A stretch of DNA of 64,000 nucleotides from Tritrichomonas foetus (Eukaryota > Parabasalia > Tritrichomonadida > Tritrichomonadidae). The position numbers and the translations under genes were made by a program. This document shows, one piece after another, positions 10,187 to 19,500 of this stretch. The notes beneath the pieces are model-generated. The model had not been told where the DNA came from and searched no databases. It saw nothing but the letters and a program-made list of their open reading frames with translations. The stretch lies in the NCBI GenBank assembly GCA_001839685.1, contig MLAK01001171.1:12775-76774 (forward strand), given 5' to 3'. Position 1 is the first letter of the stretch; each line of letters begins with the position of its first letter.

Positions 10187-10687
10187 TTATAATTCAATTG
10201 TATCATAATAAAGATCAACTGGATGAACATCATTCCCCATTCGATTGATTCTCTTGTAGATACACTCGATGAGGTCTGGTGTTAGGGTTTTCATTTTAAA
10301 AATAGGCTTGAGTCTATTATGACGGATCATAAATTCCCTAAATTTTTTGCTCGATTGAATCATAGCATTCTCGCCAAAATCCTGATTAAGGTTTTTAAAC
10401 TCTTTTTCATAATTGTTACAAGATTCTTCAAAAAATTTCATGTAATTATCAACAAACTTTTTAAAGCATTCTTCATTATTTGAAACGCTTCTCTTCAGGG
10501 AAAGAATATTTTCGAGACTCTTTACACAATTTTCGTGAAATCTCTTTACACCTTGGTCACATTCTTCACGGTGTGAATGTAGATCATCATTTGATTGAAG
10601 GGTTCCCATATCATGGTAAAAAACATGGTAGGCTTGGGGAAGTTCTTTTTCCATTATGATTTCTCTGAAAAAGTTTAATATAGACAT
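10187..10687 (-). CDS. Unknown 166-residue coiled-coil protein
   Basis: Not recognised. The frame starts at ATG 10687 and runs 166 codons. The product is almost wholly alpha-helical and charged, with heptad-like stretches from about residue 40 to 115 (HENCVKSLENILSLKRSV; FKKFVDNYMKFFEESCNNYEKEFKNLN), then a basic segment (KKFREFMIRHNRLKPIFKM). No signal peptide or membrane segment. Amino-acid composition looks like real protein rather than translated spacer. An internal ATG at residue 12 could be the true start. Function unknown. Confidence 0.55.
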   Translation of the reverse strand: MSILNFFREIIMEKELPQAYHVFYHDMGTLQSNDDLHSHREECDQGVKRFHENCVKSLENILSLKRSVSNNEECFKKFVDNYMKFFEESCNNYEKEFKNLNQDFGENAMIQSSKKFREFMIRHNRLKPIFKMKTLTPDLIECIYKRINRMGNDVHPVDLYYDTIEL

Positions 10688-10873
10688 TTTTACTTAACTT
10701 TTTCTGTTTTTATATGGTCATAAATTGATAAGATGAAATTTCAGTAAATCCTCTTAGGTCTTATTTTGCTAATCTTTTACAAAATTTATTTTTATTGTGA
10801 GAAATCTTGGATTTCCAAACGAGAATTCGAGATAAATGCAAAATTCTCAACCTTTTCGCACATCAAAACTGAT

Positions 10874-10877
<4 letters not shown>

Positions 10878-10904
<27 letters not shown>
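10878..10904. repeat. 27-base poly(A) homopolymer
   Basis: Uninterrupted run of 27 adenines, the longest homopolymer in the window. Its exact length should be treated as uncertain in any assembly. Confidence 0.9.
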
Positions 10905-11089
10905 TCAAAATAATAAATTTTATTGCGATCAATAAAAATAAAGCATACCATTTCAATACATAGGGGACTTGATCAATACAAATTATGACCGCATCAATCA
11001 AGAAGAAACAGAAATGTATATGGTTTCTCTTGAAGAATCGGAAATTTGGCTAAATTTTTAAAATTTTAATATTTTCCGAAACGGTGTCA

Positions 11090-11700
11090 AAAAAGTAAGG
11101 CAAAATTCATCAACAGATGCATCCAGATATGCCAAAGACTTCATAATCAACTACAAATCATTTGCCGAACAAAAATGGATGTACATCTTACAAATTTATT
11201 GTGGAAGCCAGCTACAACCTGTTGGAGCATTCCTATCTGATAACTAGATTGATGGAAAATTATCACGCAAAATATGCGGACATTCATTTTGAAGAAAATT
11301 ATTGCCTATATTCTTCTTCTTCAGCGATTTCAAAAAATTGTTATTTCAACAAAGGTTCAAAATAAGAAAAAACGAGTATTTCTTTCAATTTTTGAACCAT
11401 ATTTAGTCGAAACCAGCTCTTTAAGTACACAAAAGCTATTAGTTTTTGTTCAAAATATAAATTGACTTCAATAAAATTTATCCTTGTTCATGATAAACAG
11501 AAGAATTTATTGTCAAAAATCAGATGATGAACCCAGAGGAATTGTAGTTCTCATTTTATATCTTATTTTGTACAATTTACTTAGAAAACATTGTTCTTTA
11601 CCTACGAATATTCCATTTGCATTGTTAGGATCACCAGGTGCCAGCAAAAGCACAATTATTGCATATAGTAACCATAAACAAGTTTTTCCGTGAAAATGAT
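11090..11700 (+). pseudogene. Possible degraded coding sequence
   Basis: Frames here read as plausible protein but are interrupted. One segment (about 11092-11247) translates as SSTDASRYAKDFIINYKSF...WMYILQIYCGSQLQPVGAF before a TAG. A second (about 11500-11693) contains LPTNIPFALLGSPGASKSTI, which resembles a P-loop, then a stop, with sense-like text continuing in another frame. Whether these belong to one dead gene, two, or are chance is unclear. No family is recognised. Confidence 0.25.
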
Positions 11701-12019
11701 TTTAATTGTCATTTTCCAATGATTCCATACATGAAACACCTTCTGCTTTGGTAATCGAGAATAATAATATATTTAAATTTTTCTTTTGAATGTTGAACGA
11801 TTTTGAAGCTCGATATATTGTCTTATTGGTTGTTTGAAGTAGTATCTGTTTAATTGGTGTCACATTTGTATTTACTCGATTTTTTTCCGAAAGATGCAAT
11901 TTGAAAATCCGTGAGTTTCGAAAAGAAACTAAGTAAACCTATTTTTAGGATTGAATTTTTTTTCAATGCATTTGAGCATAAAAAATGGAATTCATTAAAC
12001 AAACTTAGTTTCACCCCAG

Positions 12020-12895
12020 TTACAAGATAACCAAAGATATTGGAATCAAGTGATTAAATTCAACTTGATGTAACCATGATGAAAACTCAGTCCGACATAC
12101 TGGACAGTTCAAATGAGATGCTCCCCATTTGCAGAAACATATTAAGCAAAAATGATGCGAGCAAGGAATCGTAATATAAAAGGGAACGTTTTCCAAGCAT
12201 ACTGGACAAGTGAATCCTTCTTTTTCAGACTTTGTTCCAAATTCAGGTGGGAAATCTTTCGAAAGAAGAAGTTTTACAAGATCATAAACCCACATCAACA
12301 TAAAAATTCCTTTGAAAATAACATAAATTGTTTGAAAGAAAAATGGATGAAATTCAGAAAAAGTAGTAATTGAATCAAACCAAATAAAAGAAACAAGAAA
12401 TGTTCGAGTTCCTGCGAAAAAACGAGGAAGGACAGAAAATAAAAAGAAACCATGTCCAACACATGTTGTAAAAAAGAAAGAAACAAAAATTTGTTGAATA
12501 AAAATTAAAATCAAAAATATGATTTGTGATAAAAGCAAACTTAAAATAACACAATCAGCAAAACTCAAATTTCTATGATTTTCAATAAAATACGTGAAAA
12601 GTAAATAACTGCCCCAAATAATGGATATTTGTTCTAATATCATAAAAGAGTCGATTATGAGAAAGATCTGTGGATATTCGATATTTCCTTCGCTTATTGA
12701 CTTGACTTGGTCTGATAAATGATGAATCCTCCTCCATAATAACAAAAAAACAATACCGGTGCAAATAATTAAAGGGAGTCGTCCTGAAAATATTTTGCAA
12801 ATAAGAATTACAGTAAGAAATATTTGAATTCCGAGACTTCTGTTGGACCCAGAGGGAAGCTTTAAACCACCATTCTTATTTTGGGAAAAAAGCAT
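12020..12895 (-). CDS. Multi-pass membrane RING-finger E3 ubiquitin ligase (RNFT-like)
   Basis: A 291-residue protein with about six hydrophobic helices in the first 215 residues (for example IQIFLTVILICKIF, LPLIICTGIVFLLLW, CVILSLLLSQIIFLILIFI, IIYVIFKGIFMLMW-type) followed by a cytosolic C3HC4 RING at about residues 230-270: CPVC, CSHHFC, LIC and CPVC with correct spacing. RING fingers recruit ubiquitin-charged E2 enzymes. The layout, N-terminal membrane bundle then C-terminal RING, is that of RNFT1/RNFT2 and related ER-membrane ligases, which suggests ER quality control; other membrane RING families are possible. The gene diverges from the FOP-like gene across a 350-base spacer. Confidence 0.8.
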   Translation of the reverse strand: MLFSQNKNGGLKLPSGSNRSLGIQIFLTVILICKIFSGRLPLIICTGIVFLLLWRRIHHLSDQVKSISEGNIEYPQIFLIIDSFMILEQISIIWGSYLLFTYFIENHRNLSFADCVILSLLLSQIIFLILIFIQQIFVSFFFTTCVGHGFFLFSVLPRFFAGTRTFLVSFIWFDSITTFSEFHPFFFQTIYVIFKGIFMLMWVYDLVKLLLSKDFPPEFGTKSEKEGFTCPVCLENVPFYITIPCSHHFCLICFCKWGASHLNCPVCRTEFSSWLHQVEFNHLIPISLVIL

Positions 12896-13247
12896 TATTA
12901 AATTGAAAAGATATGGTTATATTTACATTTCGAAATTCACCTTAAACCAAAAAAATAAGAGATAACCGTAATTTGGCAAGGCTAATTTTGGCCTGGTAGA
13001 TTAACTTTTGAAAATAGGATGAATATGAGAATTTAGTCAATTGTGATGTTAATTGGTCATTTCCCAAACATTCAAAAAACATTCATTTCCATTTTAGGTT
13101 AGCGTAAAATCATGAGCTTTAAATAAGTAAATGCACTACCAACTGGGAATTCACCATGACGTTTCAATCATTATTTTCAAAAACTCGGAAAATTCAATTC
13201 TAAGAATTCCTGTCAAATCGGAATTAGTAAACGTATTCATACCTTCT
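12896..13247. promoter_or_regulatory. Divergent promoter region of RING and FOP-like genes
   Basis: The 352 bases between two divergent starts must hold both promoters. On the plus side TCATAC at 13238-13243, five bases before ATG 13248, fits the trichomonad initiator pattern TCA-pyrimidine-(T/A). No other element is evident. Confidence 0.4.
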
Positions 13248-14348
13248 ATGGATAAAAAAACAAAGAAACACTATGATCTTAACGTCGTTCGATTACTTCA
13301 AGAAAGCGGTGTTTTCAATCAGATTCAAGCAGGCACCTTAACTGACGTCGCTTCTGCTGTTCAATCATCAAAACTTGATTCACTCAAATTTTACAAAAAT
13401 ATAAAGACAGACATTGACAGCAAAATGACAGAACAAATTGTTTTTGATTATTTGAAAAGATATCAAATGACAAACACGATTCGCTGTATCCAAATTGAAA
13501 CACAAAAAAGGATGTCACCCACACCAATTTCGAAAGAAACACAAAAAAATTTGAATATCAATCAAAAAGACAACGCTCTTCATGATGTCATTTTCAATTA
13601 TATGCAAAATGCAGAAACAATATTTGATGCCAATCAAGACAACCTCAGAAACCAAATAACTGATCGTCTCAACAACATTGGCAAAGCCAAGCCAGCCACA
13701 AAAGCAACTCCCAAATCTTCTTCATCGAAAGAGGCATCAAAGCCAGCACCTTCACCAAAATCGCCACCAAAAACTTCTCCCTCGCCAAATAAAGCTTCTG
13801 AATTTGCTATGGAGAGTGATGACGATTTTGATGCACCAAGCCCACCAAAATCTGCCAACCAAAAAACACCGCAGAAGAAGCCAGAGGCAATTGAATCAAG
13901 CAGCCAAGATTTCGATTTAACTTTTGACGATGATGACATTGCACCACCTCAAAAGACAGTCACAGCAACGAAATCAAGGCCAAAACCGAAACAGTCGGAA
14001 AGCAGTGAACCAGATCTTGACTTTGATGATCCTCTACCAGAACCAAGAAAGACTGCACCAAAAACAACAACAAATACAAAAGCTGCAAAACCAACATCGT
14101 TTGATGAATCAAGTGATTTGGCTTTAGAACTTGATGATGACTTGCCACCATCAAAGGCACCTGCCAAATCATCATCTAAGCCAGCTGCCAAGCCAGTACA
14201 ATCAAAGAATGAGTTTGACGATAGCTTTGATTTTGATGAAAGTGAGCCACCAATGCTAAACAAACCAGCAACCAAAACAAATGTATCAACTGTGCAAAAT
14301 ATTGAATCTTCAGGATTCGATGACGATCTCGATCTCGATCTTGGTTAA
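13248..14348 (+). CDS. FOP (CEP43/FGFR1OP)-like centrosomal/basal-body protein
   Basis: A 366-residue protein from ATG 13248. An in-frame ATG at 13131 would add 39 residues, but family similarity starts at 13248 and an initiator-like TCATAC sits just before it. Residues about 8-85 match the FOP/LisH dimerisation domain: VVRLLQESGVFNQIQAGTL ... MTEQIVFDYLKRYQMTNTIRCIQIET, parallel to LLVQTLENSGVLNRIKAELR ... LVASLVAEFLQFFNLDFTLAVFQPE in human FOP. FOP-family proteins dimerise and anchor microtubules and satellite proteins at centrioles. The rest (about 145-366) is low-complexity Lys/Ser/Pro sequence with about six acidic units of the type DFDLTFDDDD or DLDFDDPLPEP, ending DDDLDLDLG. A SAS-6-type gene lies 3.7 kb away. 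Confidence 0.68.
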   Translation: MDKKTKKHYDLNVVRLLQESGVFNQIQAGTLTDVASAVQSSKLDSLKFYKNIKTDIDSKMTEQIVFDYLKRYQMTNTIRCIQIETQKRMSPTPISKETQKNLNINQKDNALHDVIFNYMQNAETIFDANQDNLRNQITDRLNNIGKAKPATKATPKSSSSKEASKPAPSPKSPPKTSPSPNKASEFAMESDDDFDAPSPPKSANQKTPQKKPEAIESSSQDFDLTFDDDDIAPPQKTVTATKSRPKPKQSESSEPDLDFDDPLPEPRKTAPKTTTNTKAAKPTSFDESSDLALELDDDLPPSKAPAKSSSKPAAKPVQSKNEFDDSFDFDESEPPMLNKPATKTNVSTVQNIESSGFDDDLDLDLG

Positions 14349-14921
14349 ATAAATGTATAATGAAACTTATCATTATTGTAATCATCTTTTTTTCGAATAC
14401 ATTGTTTTAAGCTTTGCATGTTTCATGTGATACAGTTCGTCAAACTTTATTATTAATTTAGAAATGCCAGCTTCTAGTATATAAATATTAAGGAAAAACA
14501 CCACTATTATAGATTGAAATTAAATACATATGAATTAAATAATATTAATTTTGACAATAACAATGAATACTGGCATCATATAATGTCATCATTTAGAATG
14601 AGGAAGATGAAAAAAACTCAGGTGAAAAACAAGAGAATGGTCATGTTGAAAACATTTAAGAAAATCAAGAAACATTGGTTTGGGATCGTGAATTGAGACT
14701 ATTGATAATTTATTAACTATAAGCCCACGTGTTATTTAATTCTTAAAAGGTATTTTGTGATCTAAATCATTATTTTATCATTTTAAAATTAAGATATAAA
14801 ATTAGGATATATGATTAGGATACTAATATAAAGAATGAACAACTATTTCATTTGACAAACTGATCGATGAAACACAAAAATAAGACAATAATAATAAAAT
14901 TTATATCGTTTAAGAGACAAA
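14349..14921. other. Convergent spacer
   Basis: AT-rich, between the 3' ends of the FOP-like and CNOT11 genes. TAAATAAA overlaps the FOP-like stop. No gene or RNA recognised. Confidence 0.5.
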
Positions 14922-16145
14922 TTATGCGGAACAAATCAAGATATTATTGATTTCCTGAGCTTCCTTAAGTCCTCTAATTTTCGGTTCTTCACAAAATGAA
15001 TTCATTTCAAATATAGAAGAAGAATTAAGTTGATAACCATTCTGTACAATAAATCCGATCATTTTCGAGAATATTCTCGCTTTTCTAAGCATTGATGGAT
15101 TATCTTTAATTCCTAGAATTGACTTTGTCGCATTAGCTATATAGTTTTCTGTGAAATCTTGTGGAGTGTCTGGTATCGTAGTTAATAAATGCTTAACAAC
15201 ATCAACCGATGAAGCCGAAACGTCTAGATTTGCTAAAGTTTTCAAAATAGTAGGTTTCTTCGGAACAAGTATTGCAATAACATATTTTGCTACTTCGCAG
15301 TTATTTTCAATAAGCGAAGTCAGTGTAGAATTTGACACTTTTGCATCATCAACTAAAGATGGATCTTTTTTCAATTCATTTACTAAAGTATCAGATTCAG
15401 GTGACCGTAGTTTCTTTTCAAGGGCTTTATTAAGGAGTTCTAAAGCGATAGCTCGCGTATTTATAATAATTCCTTCATCAAGCAAAAACGGGGGTGCTTC
15501 AAACGATTTAATAACAGATAACTCATCAGCACTCATTGGAGTGATCTCCGGAATCGGCCTAACAAAAGGTGCTTCATAGTCCAACCAAAATGCTTCTTCT
15601 TGTAAAAGCTGAATAACAACTTCGCTATGTGTCAAAACATTATCGAAATCAATTGAATCATTTTGAGATATCAATATTGGAGAAACTCGCTCAGCCGTTT
15701 CGTTTCGTTTGCTGTTTGTTGCTGTTGCTGGGATTTCGCTGGTTTGTGGAAAAGTGAAGTTACGTCCGTAAATATTTTTGATTGGCTCTGATGATATCGA
15801 ATCGATGTTGATGTTATTTAAGATGCAGTTGATAAGGATAGAAACTTGGGGAGCAAAATAGTTTGGCGTTGAATTTGAGCCTTCGAAAACGGTTTTAAAG
15901 ATGGAATAATATGGATGCTGACAAATATCATCAACTTGGCATTCTGAATATAGTAACCATATTGCAACGAATTGCTGTTTATGATCAAGTAGTCCATCGA
16001 GAGTTAATAAAGCGCAGCCTGTAAGAGCGCATATTCGATCATTGAAATCGAAAGTATCTGTAAATTCGGTCGAGATATCTGTGAGCGTATCGGTTTCGTT
16101 ACTCAAAAGTGCCACAAGATTTTCAGCTGCGCCACTTCGGAGCAT
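14922..16145 (-). CDS. CNOT11: CCR4-NOT complex subunit 11
   Basis: A 407-residue protein. The C-terminal half matches CNOT11 (C2orf29) strongly: FVRPIPEITPMSADELSVI, then LLNKALEKKLRSPESDTLVNELKKDPSLV, LTSLIENNCEVAKYVIAIL, LDVSASSVDVVKHLLTT, FTENYIANA and MNSFCEEPKIRGLKEAQEI, each with a counterpart in the human protein in the same order. The N-terminal part (about 30-125) is a helical bundle corresponding to the CNOT1/CNOT10-binding module. CNOT11 with CNOT10 docks on the CNOT1 N-terminus of the cytoplasmic deadenylase complex. Slightly shorter than human (510) because the linker is reduced. The gene is divergent from the ASCC3-type helicase; both act on mRNA fate. Confidence 0.88.
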   Translation of the reverse strand: MLRSGAAENLVALLSNETDTLTDISTEFTDTFDFNDRICALTGCALLTLDGLLDHKQQFVAIWLLYSECQVDDICQHPYYSIFKTVFEGSNSTPNYFAPQVSILINCILNNINIDSISSEPIKNIYGRNFTFPQTSEIPATATNSKRNETAERVSPILISQNDSIDFDNVLTHSEVVIQLLQEEAFWLDYEAPFVRPIPEITPMSADELSVIKSFEAPPFLLDEGIIINTRAIALELLNKALEKKLRSPESDTLVNELKKDPSLVDDAKVSNSTLTSLIENNCEVAKYVIAILVPKKPTILKTLANLDVSASSVDVVKHLLTTIPDTPQDFTENYIANATKSILGIKDNPSMLRKARIFSKMIGFIVQNGYQLNSSSIFEMNSFCEEPKIRGLKEAQEINNILICSA

Positions 16146-16525
16146 TTAAAAAAACAAACCAAAAAGAAATTTTCTTGAAGGTTTTCAAGATTATTGGACA
16201 AACTTGATGTAAACTTATGAAATATCATGTAAACTTATCAATTATATTGTAAACCTATTAATTTGGAAGAAAAATTCAGAATTTGACCATTATAATGATT
16301 TTTTTGAATGGTATTTAAAAAGTTTCATACGCAAAAAGTCATATTTCTCGAAATAAATCCATTGAAAAGTTGATATCAGTCATTCATAAAAAGTTAGGCA
16401 TTTGAAATCATCATTGGAAAAAGTTTGAATAGAGATTCATCAATGGTTGAGTGAAAATCGATTGATGGCAAGGTTGTTTGAAATATGATTTGAAAATTTT
16501 TTTATCGTCCTTATTAAAATCACAA
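16146..16525. promoter_or_regulatory. Divergent promoter region of CNOT11 and ASCC3-like genes
   Basis: 380 bases between divergent starts, with several ATGTAAACTTAT-like repeats near 16206-16256. It must hold both promoters; no canonical TCATTA initiator is obvious. The helicase frame is open upstream to a TTG at 16478, but no ATG occurs before 16526. Confidence 0.4.
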
Positions 16526-19500
16526 ATGAACACAGCGCCGTGGGGCAACTCCTCAATCGATTCATGGCTTGAGGATTTGATTTCAACGTGCGTGGATTCA
16601 GAAACAGCTCATCATTTACAACCGAATATTAAAAAGCTTTTATTTTCATCCCAAACAAATGATTCCTTACAATATCCACTTTTCGAATTACTTGGTGATA
16701 CGTCGTTTGATGTCATTGAAACGTTACTTAACAATCGAGCGCGAATGCAAGAAGATTCGATATCCGAAAAATTCCACGAAGATATGAATTCCTCAGAAGC
16801 AACTCCTCCTCCTCCTCCGCCAACAATCAAACGGACAGTTCCAATGGCCCGAAGTTCTCGCTTCAATCACACAGAGACGGTCAATTCATCAAGATATGAC
16901 GTAGAAGCCCCCAAAATTACTCGACCGCAGGTGAAGCACATTCCAATTACCAACCTTCCAAAATGGGCACGACCATGTTTTCCATCCTGTGATTCATTTA
17001 ATGACATCCAATCCCTTGTTTACGAAGAAGCTTACAACACAAATGAAAATATGCTGGTTTGTGCTCCAACAGGTGCTGGAAAAACAAATGTTGCACTTTT
17101 AGCGATCCTGCAAGAAATTAGGAAGCATATAGTTGAAAAACCAGGTCTTCCTTCACTTGTGAATCATAAGGACAACTTTTTGATTGTTTACATAACGCCG
17201 ATGAAGGCACTTGCAACAGAAATTAAAGAAAAGTTTACAACATCACTTCGTCATTTAAAAGTGAATGTAAAAGAATATACAGGTGATACAAAAATTCCTG
17301 CAGCTGAATTAGAAAGATCACATTTGCTTGTCGCAACACCAGAAAAGTGGGATATCGCAACTCGTAGAGGCGGCGAAGATGCAATCGGTGCAAGACTAAA
17401 ACTTTTAATCATCGATGAAATTCACCTTTTGCAAGATGATAGAGGTCCAGTTTTAGAAGCATTAGTTGCAAGAACATTAAGGCAAGTTGAGCAGCAACAA
17501 TCGATGATTAGAATTGTTGGCCTTTCTGCAACCCTTCCAAATTGCCAAGATGTTGCAAACTTTTTGAGAGTCCCCGATCCAGGACTTTTCATTTTCGGTC
17601 CTGAATATCGTCCTGTTCCACTCGCAATGACATTAATTGGTGCCAAAAACACAGTAAATGTTCCACGAGGTTATAAAGAAGTGTTTGATGAAATATACAC
17701 ACCAAACAAAGATAAAGATATCATTCAAATCGACGTCGTTGCAGTAGAACTTGTTCAAAAAATTATAGATGATGGGTATCAAGTTTTAATATTCGTCCAT
17801 ACAAGAGGTGAAACGTCCAGATTTGCAAATATTCTAACAAAATATATAGAATTGCCTATTTCTAATGATTTTTATAATATTGTGAATAAGAAAAACATGC
17901 AACCATCACTACGTGAATGCTTAATTAAAGGTGTAGGTATTCATCATGCTGGACTTCCACGTAGTGATCGTCTTTTTGTTGAAAATTCTTTTCGTTCAAA
18001 CTCTTTCCCAGTTCTTGTTTGTACCGCAACACTTGCATGGGGTGTAAACCTTCCTGCGCACACTGTAATTATTAAAGATACAAAGGTTTATAATCAAGAA
18101 CATGGTGGTTATGAAGATATTGGAATTTTAGATGTTCATCAAATGTTTGGTCGTGCAGGACGTCCTCAATTTGATACAAGTGGCCATGCTATTTTGATTA
18201 CAACTACACGCGTACTTCCAAAGTATACAACTACTTTGGTTAATGCAGAACCAATTGAATCTCAATTTACAATGAAAGTTGAAGACTTTTTAAATGCAGA
18301 AATTTCTCTAGGTACTGTAACTTGTAGACAAGATGCATTAAAATGGATAAGATATACTTTTATGTATCAGTTACGTCCGGATGATAATGCACTTGTAACA
18401 AGACTTGATATTGCTGCTAATGAATTAAGTAATAATTTAATGATTCGTACTTCAATTGCATCAGAATCTTTACAACCAACTCATCTTGGTCAAGTTGCAT
18501 CTATGCACTATATTCCATTTAAAGCAGTGAGACACTTCAATGATACATTGAAAGGAGAAATGACTGAAGCTGAATTACTTGATTGTATTTTTTCATCAGG
18601 CATGTTTCAATCTCTTATTGTTCGTAGTGCAGAAATCCATGAACTTGAAAATTTCGATTACGCTATTCCTTTGTTAACTCCTTACGATGAAATTCCAGGA
18701 AAGGTAAATATTTTATTCCAAGCATTTGTTTCTAGATATAATTTTCGAACACCATCTTTGGCACTTGATCAAAGTTGGATTGCTGATAACATGCAACGCG
18801 TTTTTGATGCAATTTTCGAACTTGCTATCGAACGAGGATGGTGTTTTATTGCAATATTTGCTTTAAATCTTTGCAAAATGGTTGAACATCAAATGTGGTG
18901 GGCTCCAGAGAAAAAAGATCATCCATTGAGACAAGTTTTAAAGCAACCAAAATATAATCCACTCTTTAAGAAATTAGATAGACTTGGGCTAACAGTCGAA
19001 GATATTAAAAACACTGAATATAATAAATTGAAATCGATTTTAAGGAACGATCAATTTGCATTAGAAGTTTTGCATGCAGCTAAACGATTCCCTTCAATTA
19101 ATATTGGTGTTAGATATCAGCCAATGTCTGATACAATTGTATCAATTATAATTAGTGTAATATTTCCTTTTGATTGGGACCGTTCCATTGTTCATGAAAC
19201 AGAAATGTTTTGGGTCTTTATTCAAGAGTATGATGGTTCTGCAATGTATCATGCACAAGAAATCACGATTGATCGAAGAATTGCTAAGGAAGGTTTAGAA
19301 ATGCAGGTATTGGTGCCTTTATCAGCATCAAATACCTATTTAATTTCAATGTCTTCTGTGAGATTTTTAGGTGTTGAAGATTCACAGGAACTTGTTGTGA
19401 AAGATGCAGATCATACAACATTTACACCATTTGTAACTGAAGTCCCCAATTTGAAATTATTGAACGTGAAAGATGTAATAACTAATCCAAATATTCAAAA

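Larger units (their letters stand above)
10688..12019. other. Spacer with long poly(A) tract and possible decayed coding DNA
   Basis: About 1.3 kb without an intact gene. It contains a 27-A run at 10878-10904 and stretches that translate sensibly but are broken by stops (listed separately). No RNA gene seen. Confidence 0.5.

Noticed and set aside
13634..14385. Several antisense and alternate frames in the FOP-like tail
   Set aside because: Shadows of the low-complexity Ser/Asp/Lys coding sequence.
14514..14696. 60-codon frame after the FOP-like gene
   Set aside because: Lys/Asn/Met-rich translation of AT-rich spacer without domain or context.
16478..16525. N-terminal extension of the ASCC3-like frame from TTG
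   Set aside because: No ATG before 16526; non-ATG starts are not expected in a eukaryote. The same reasoning moved the starts at 24801, 37219, 42540, 42804, 48473 and 62511.
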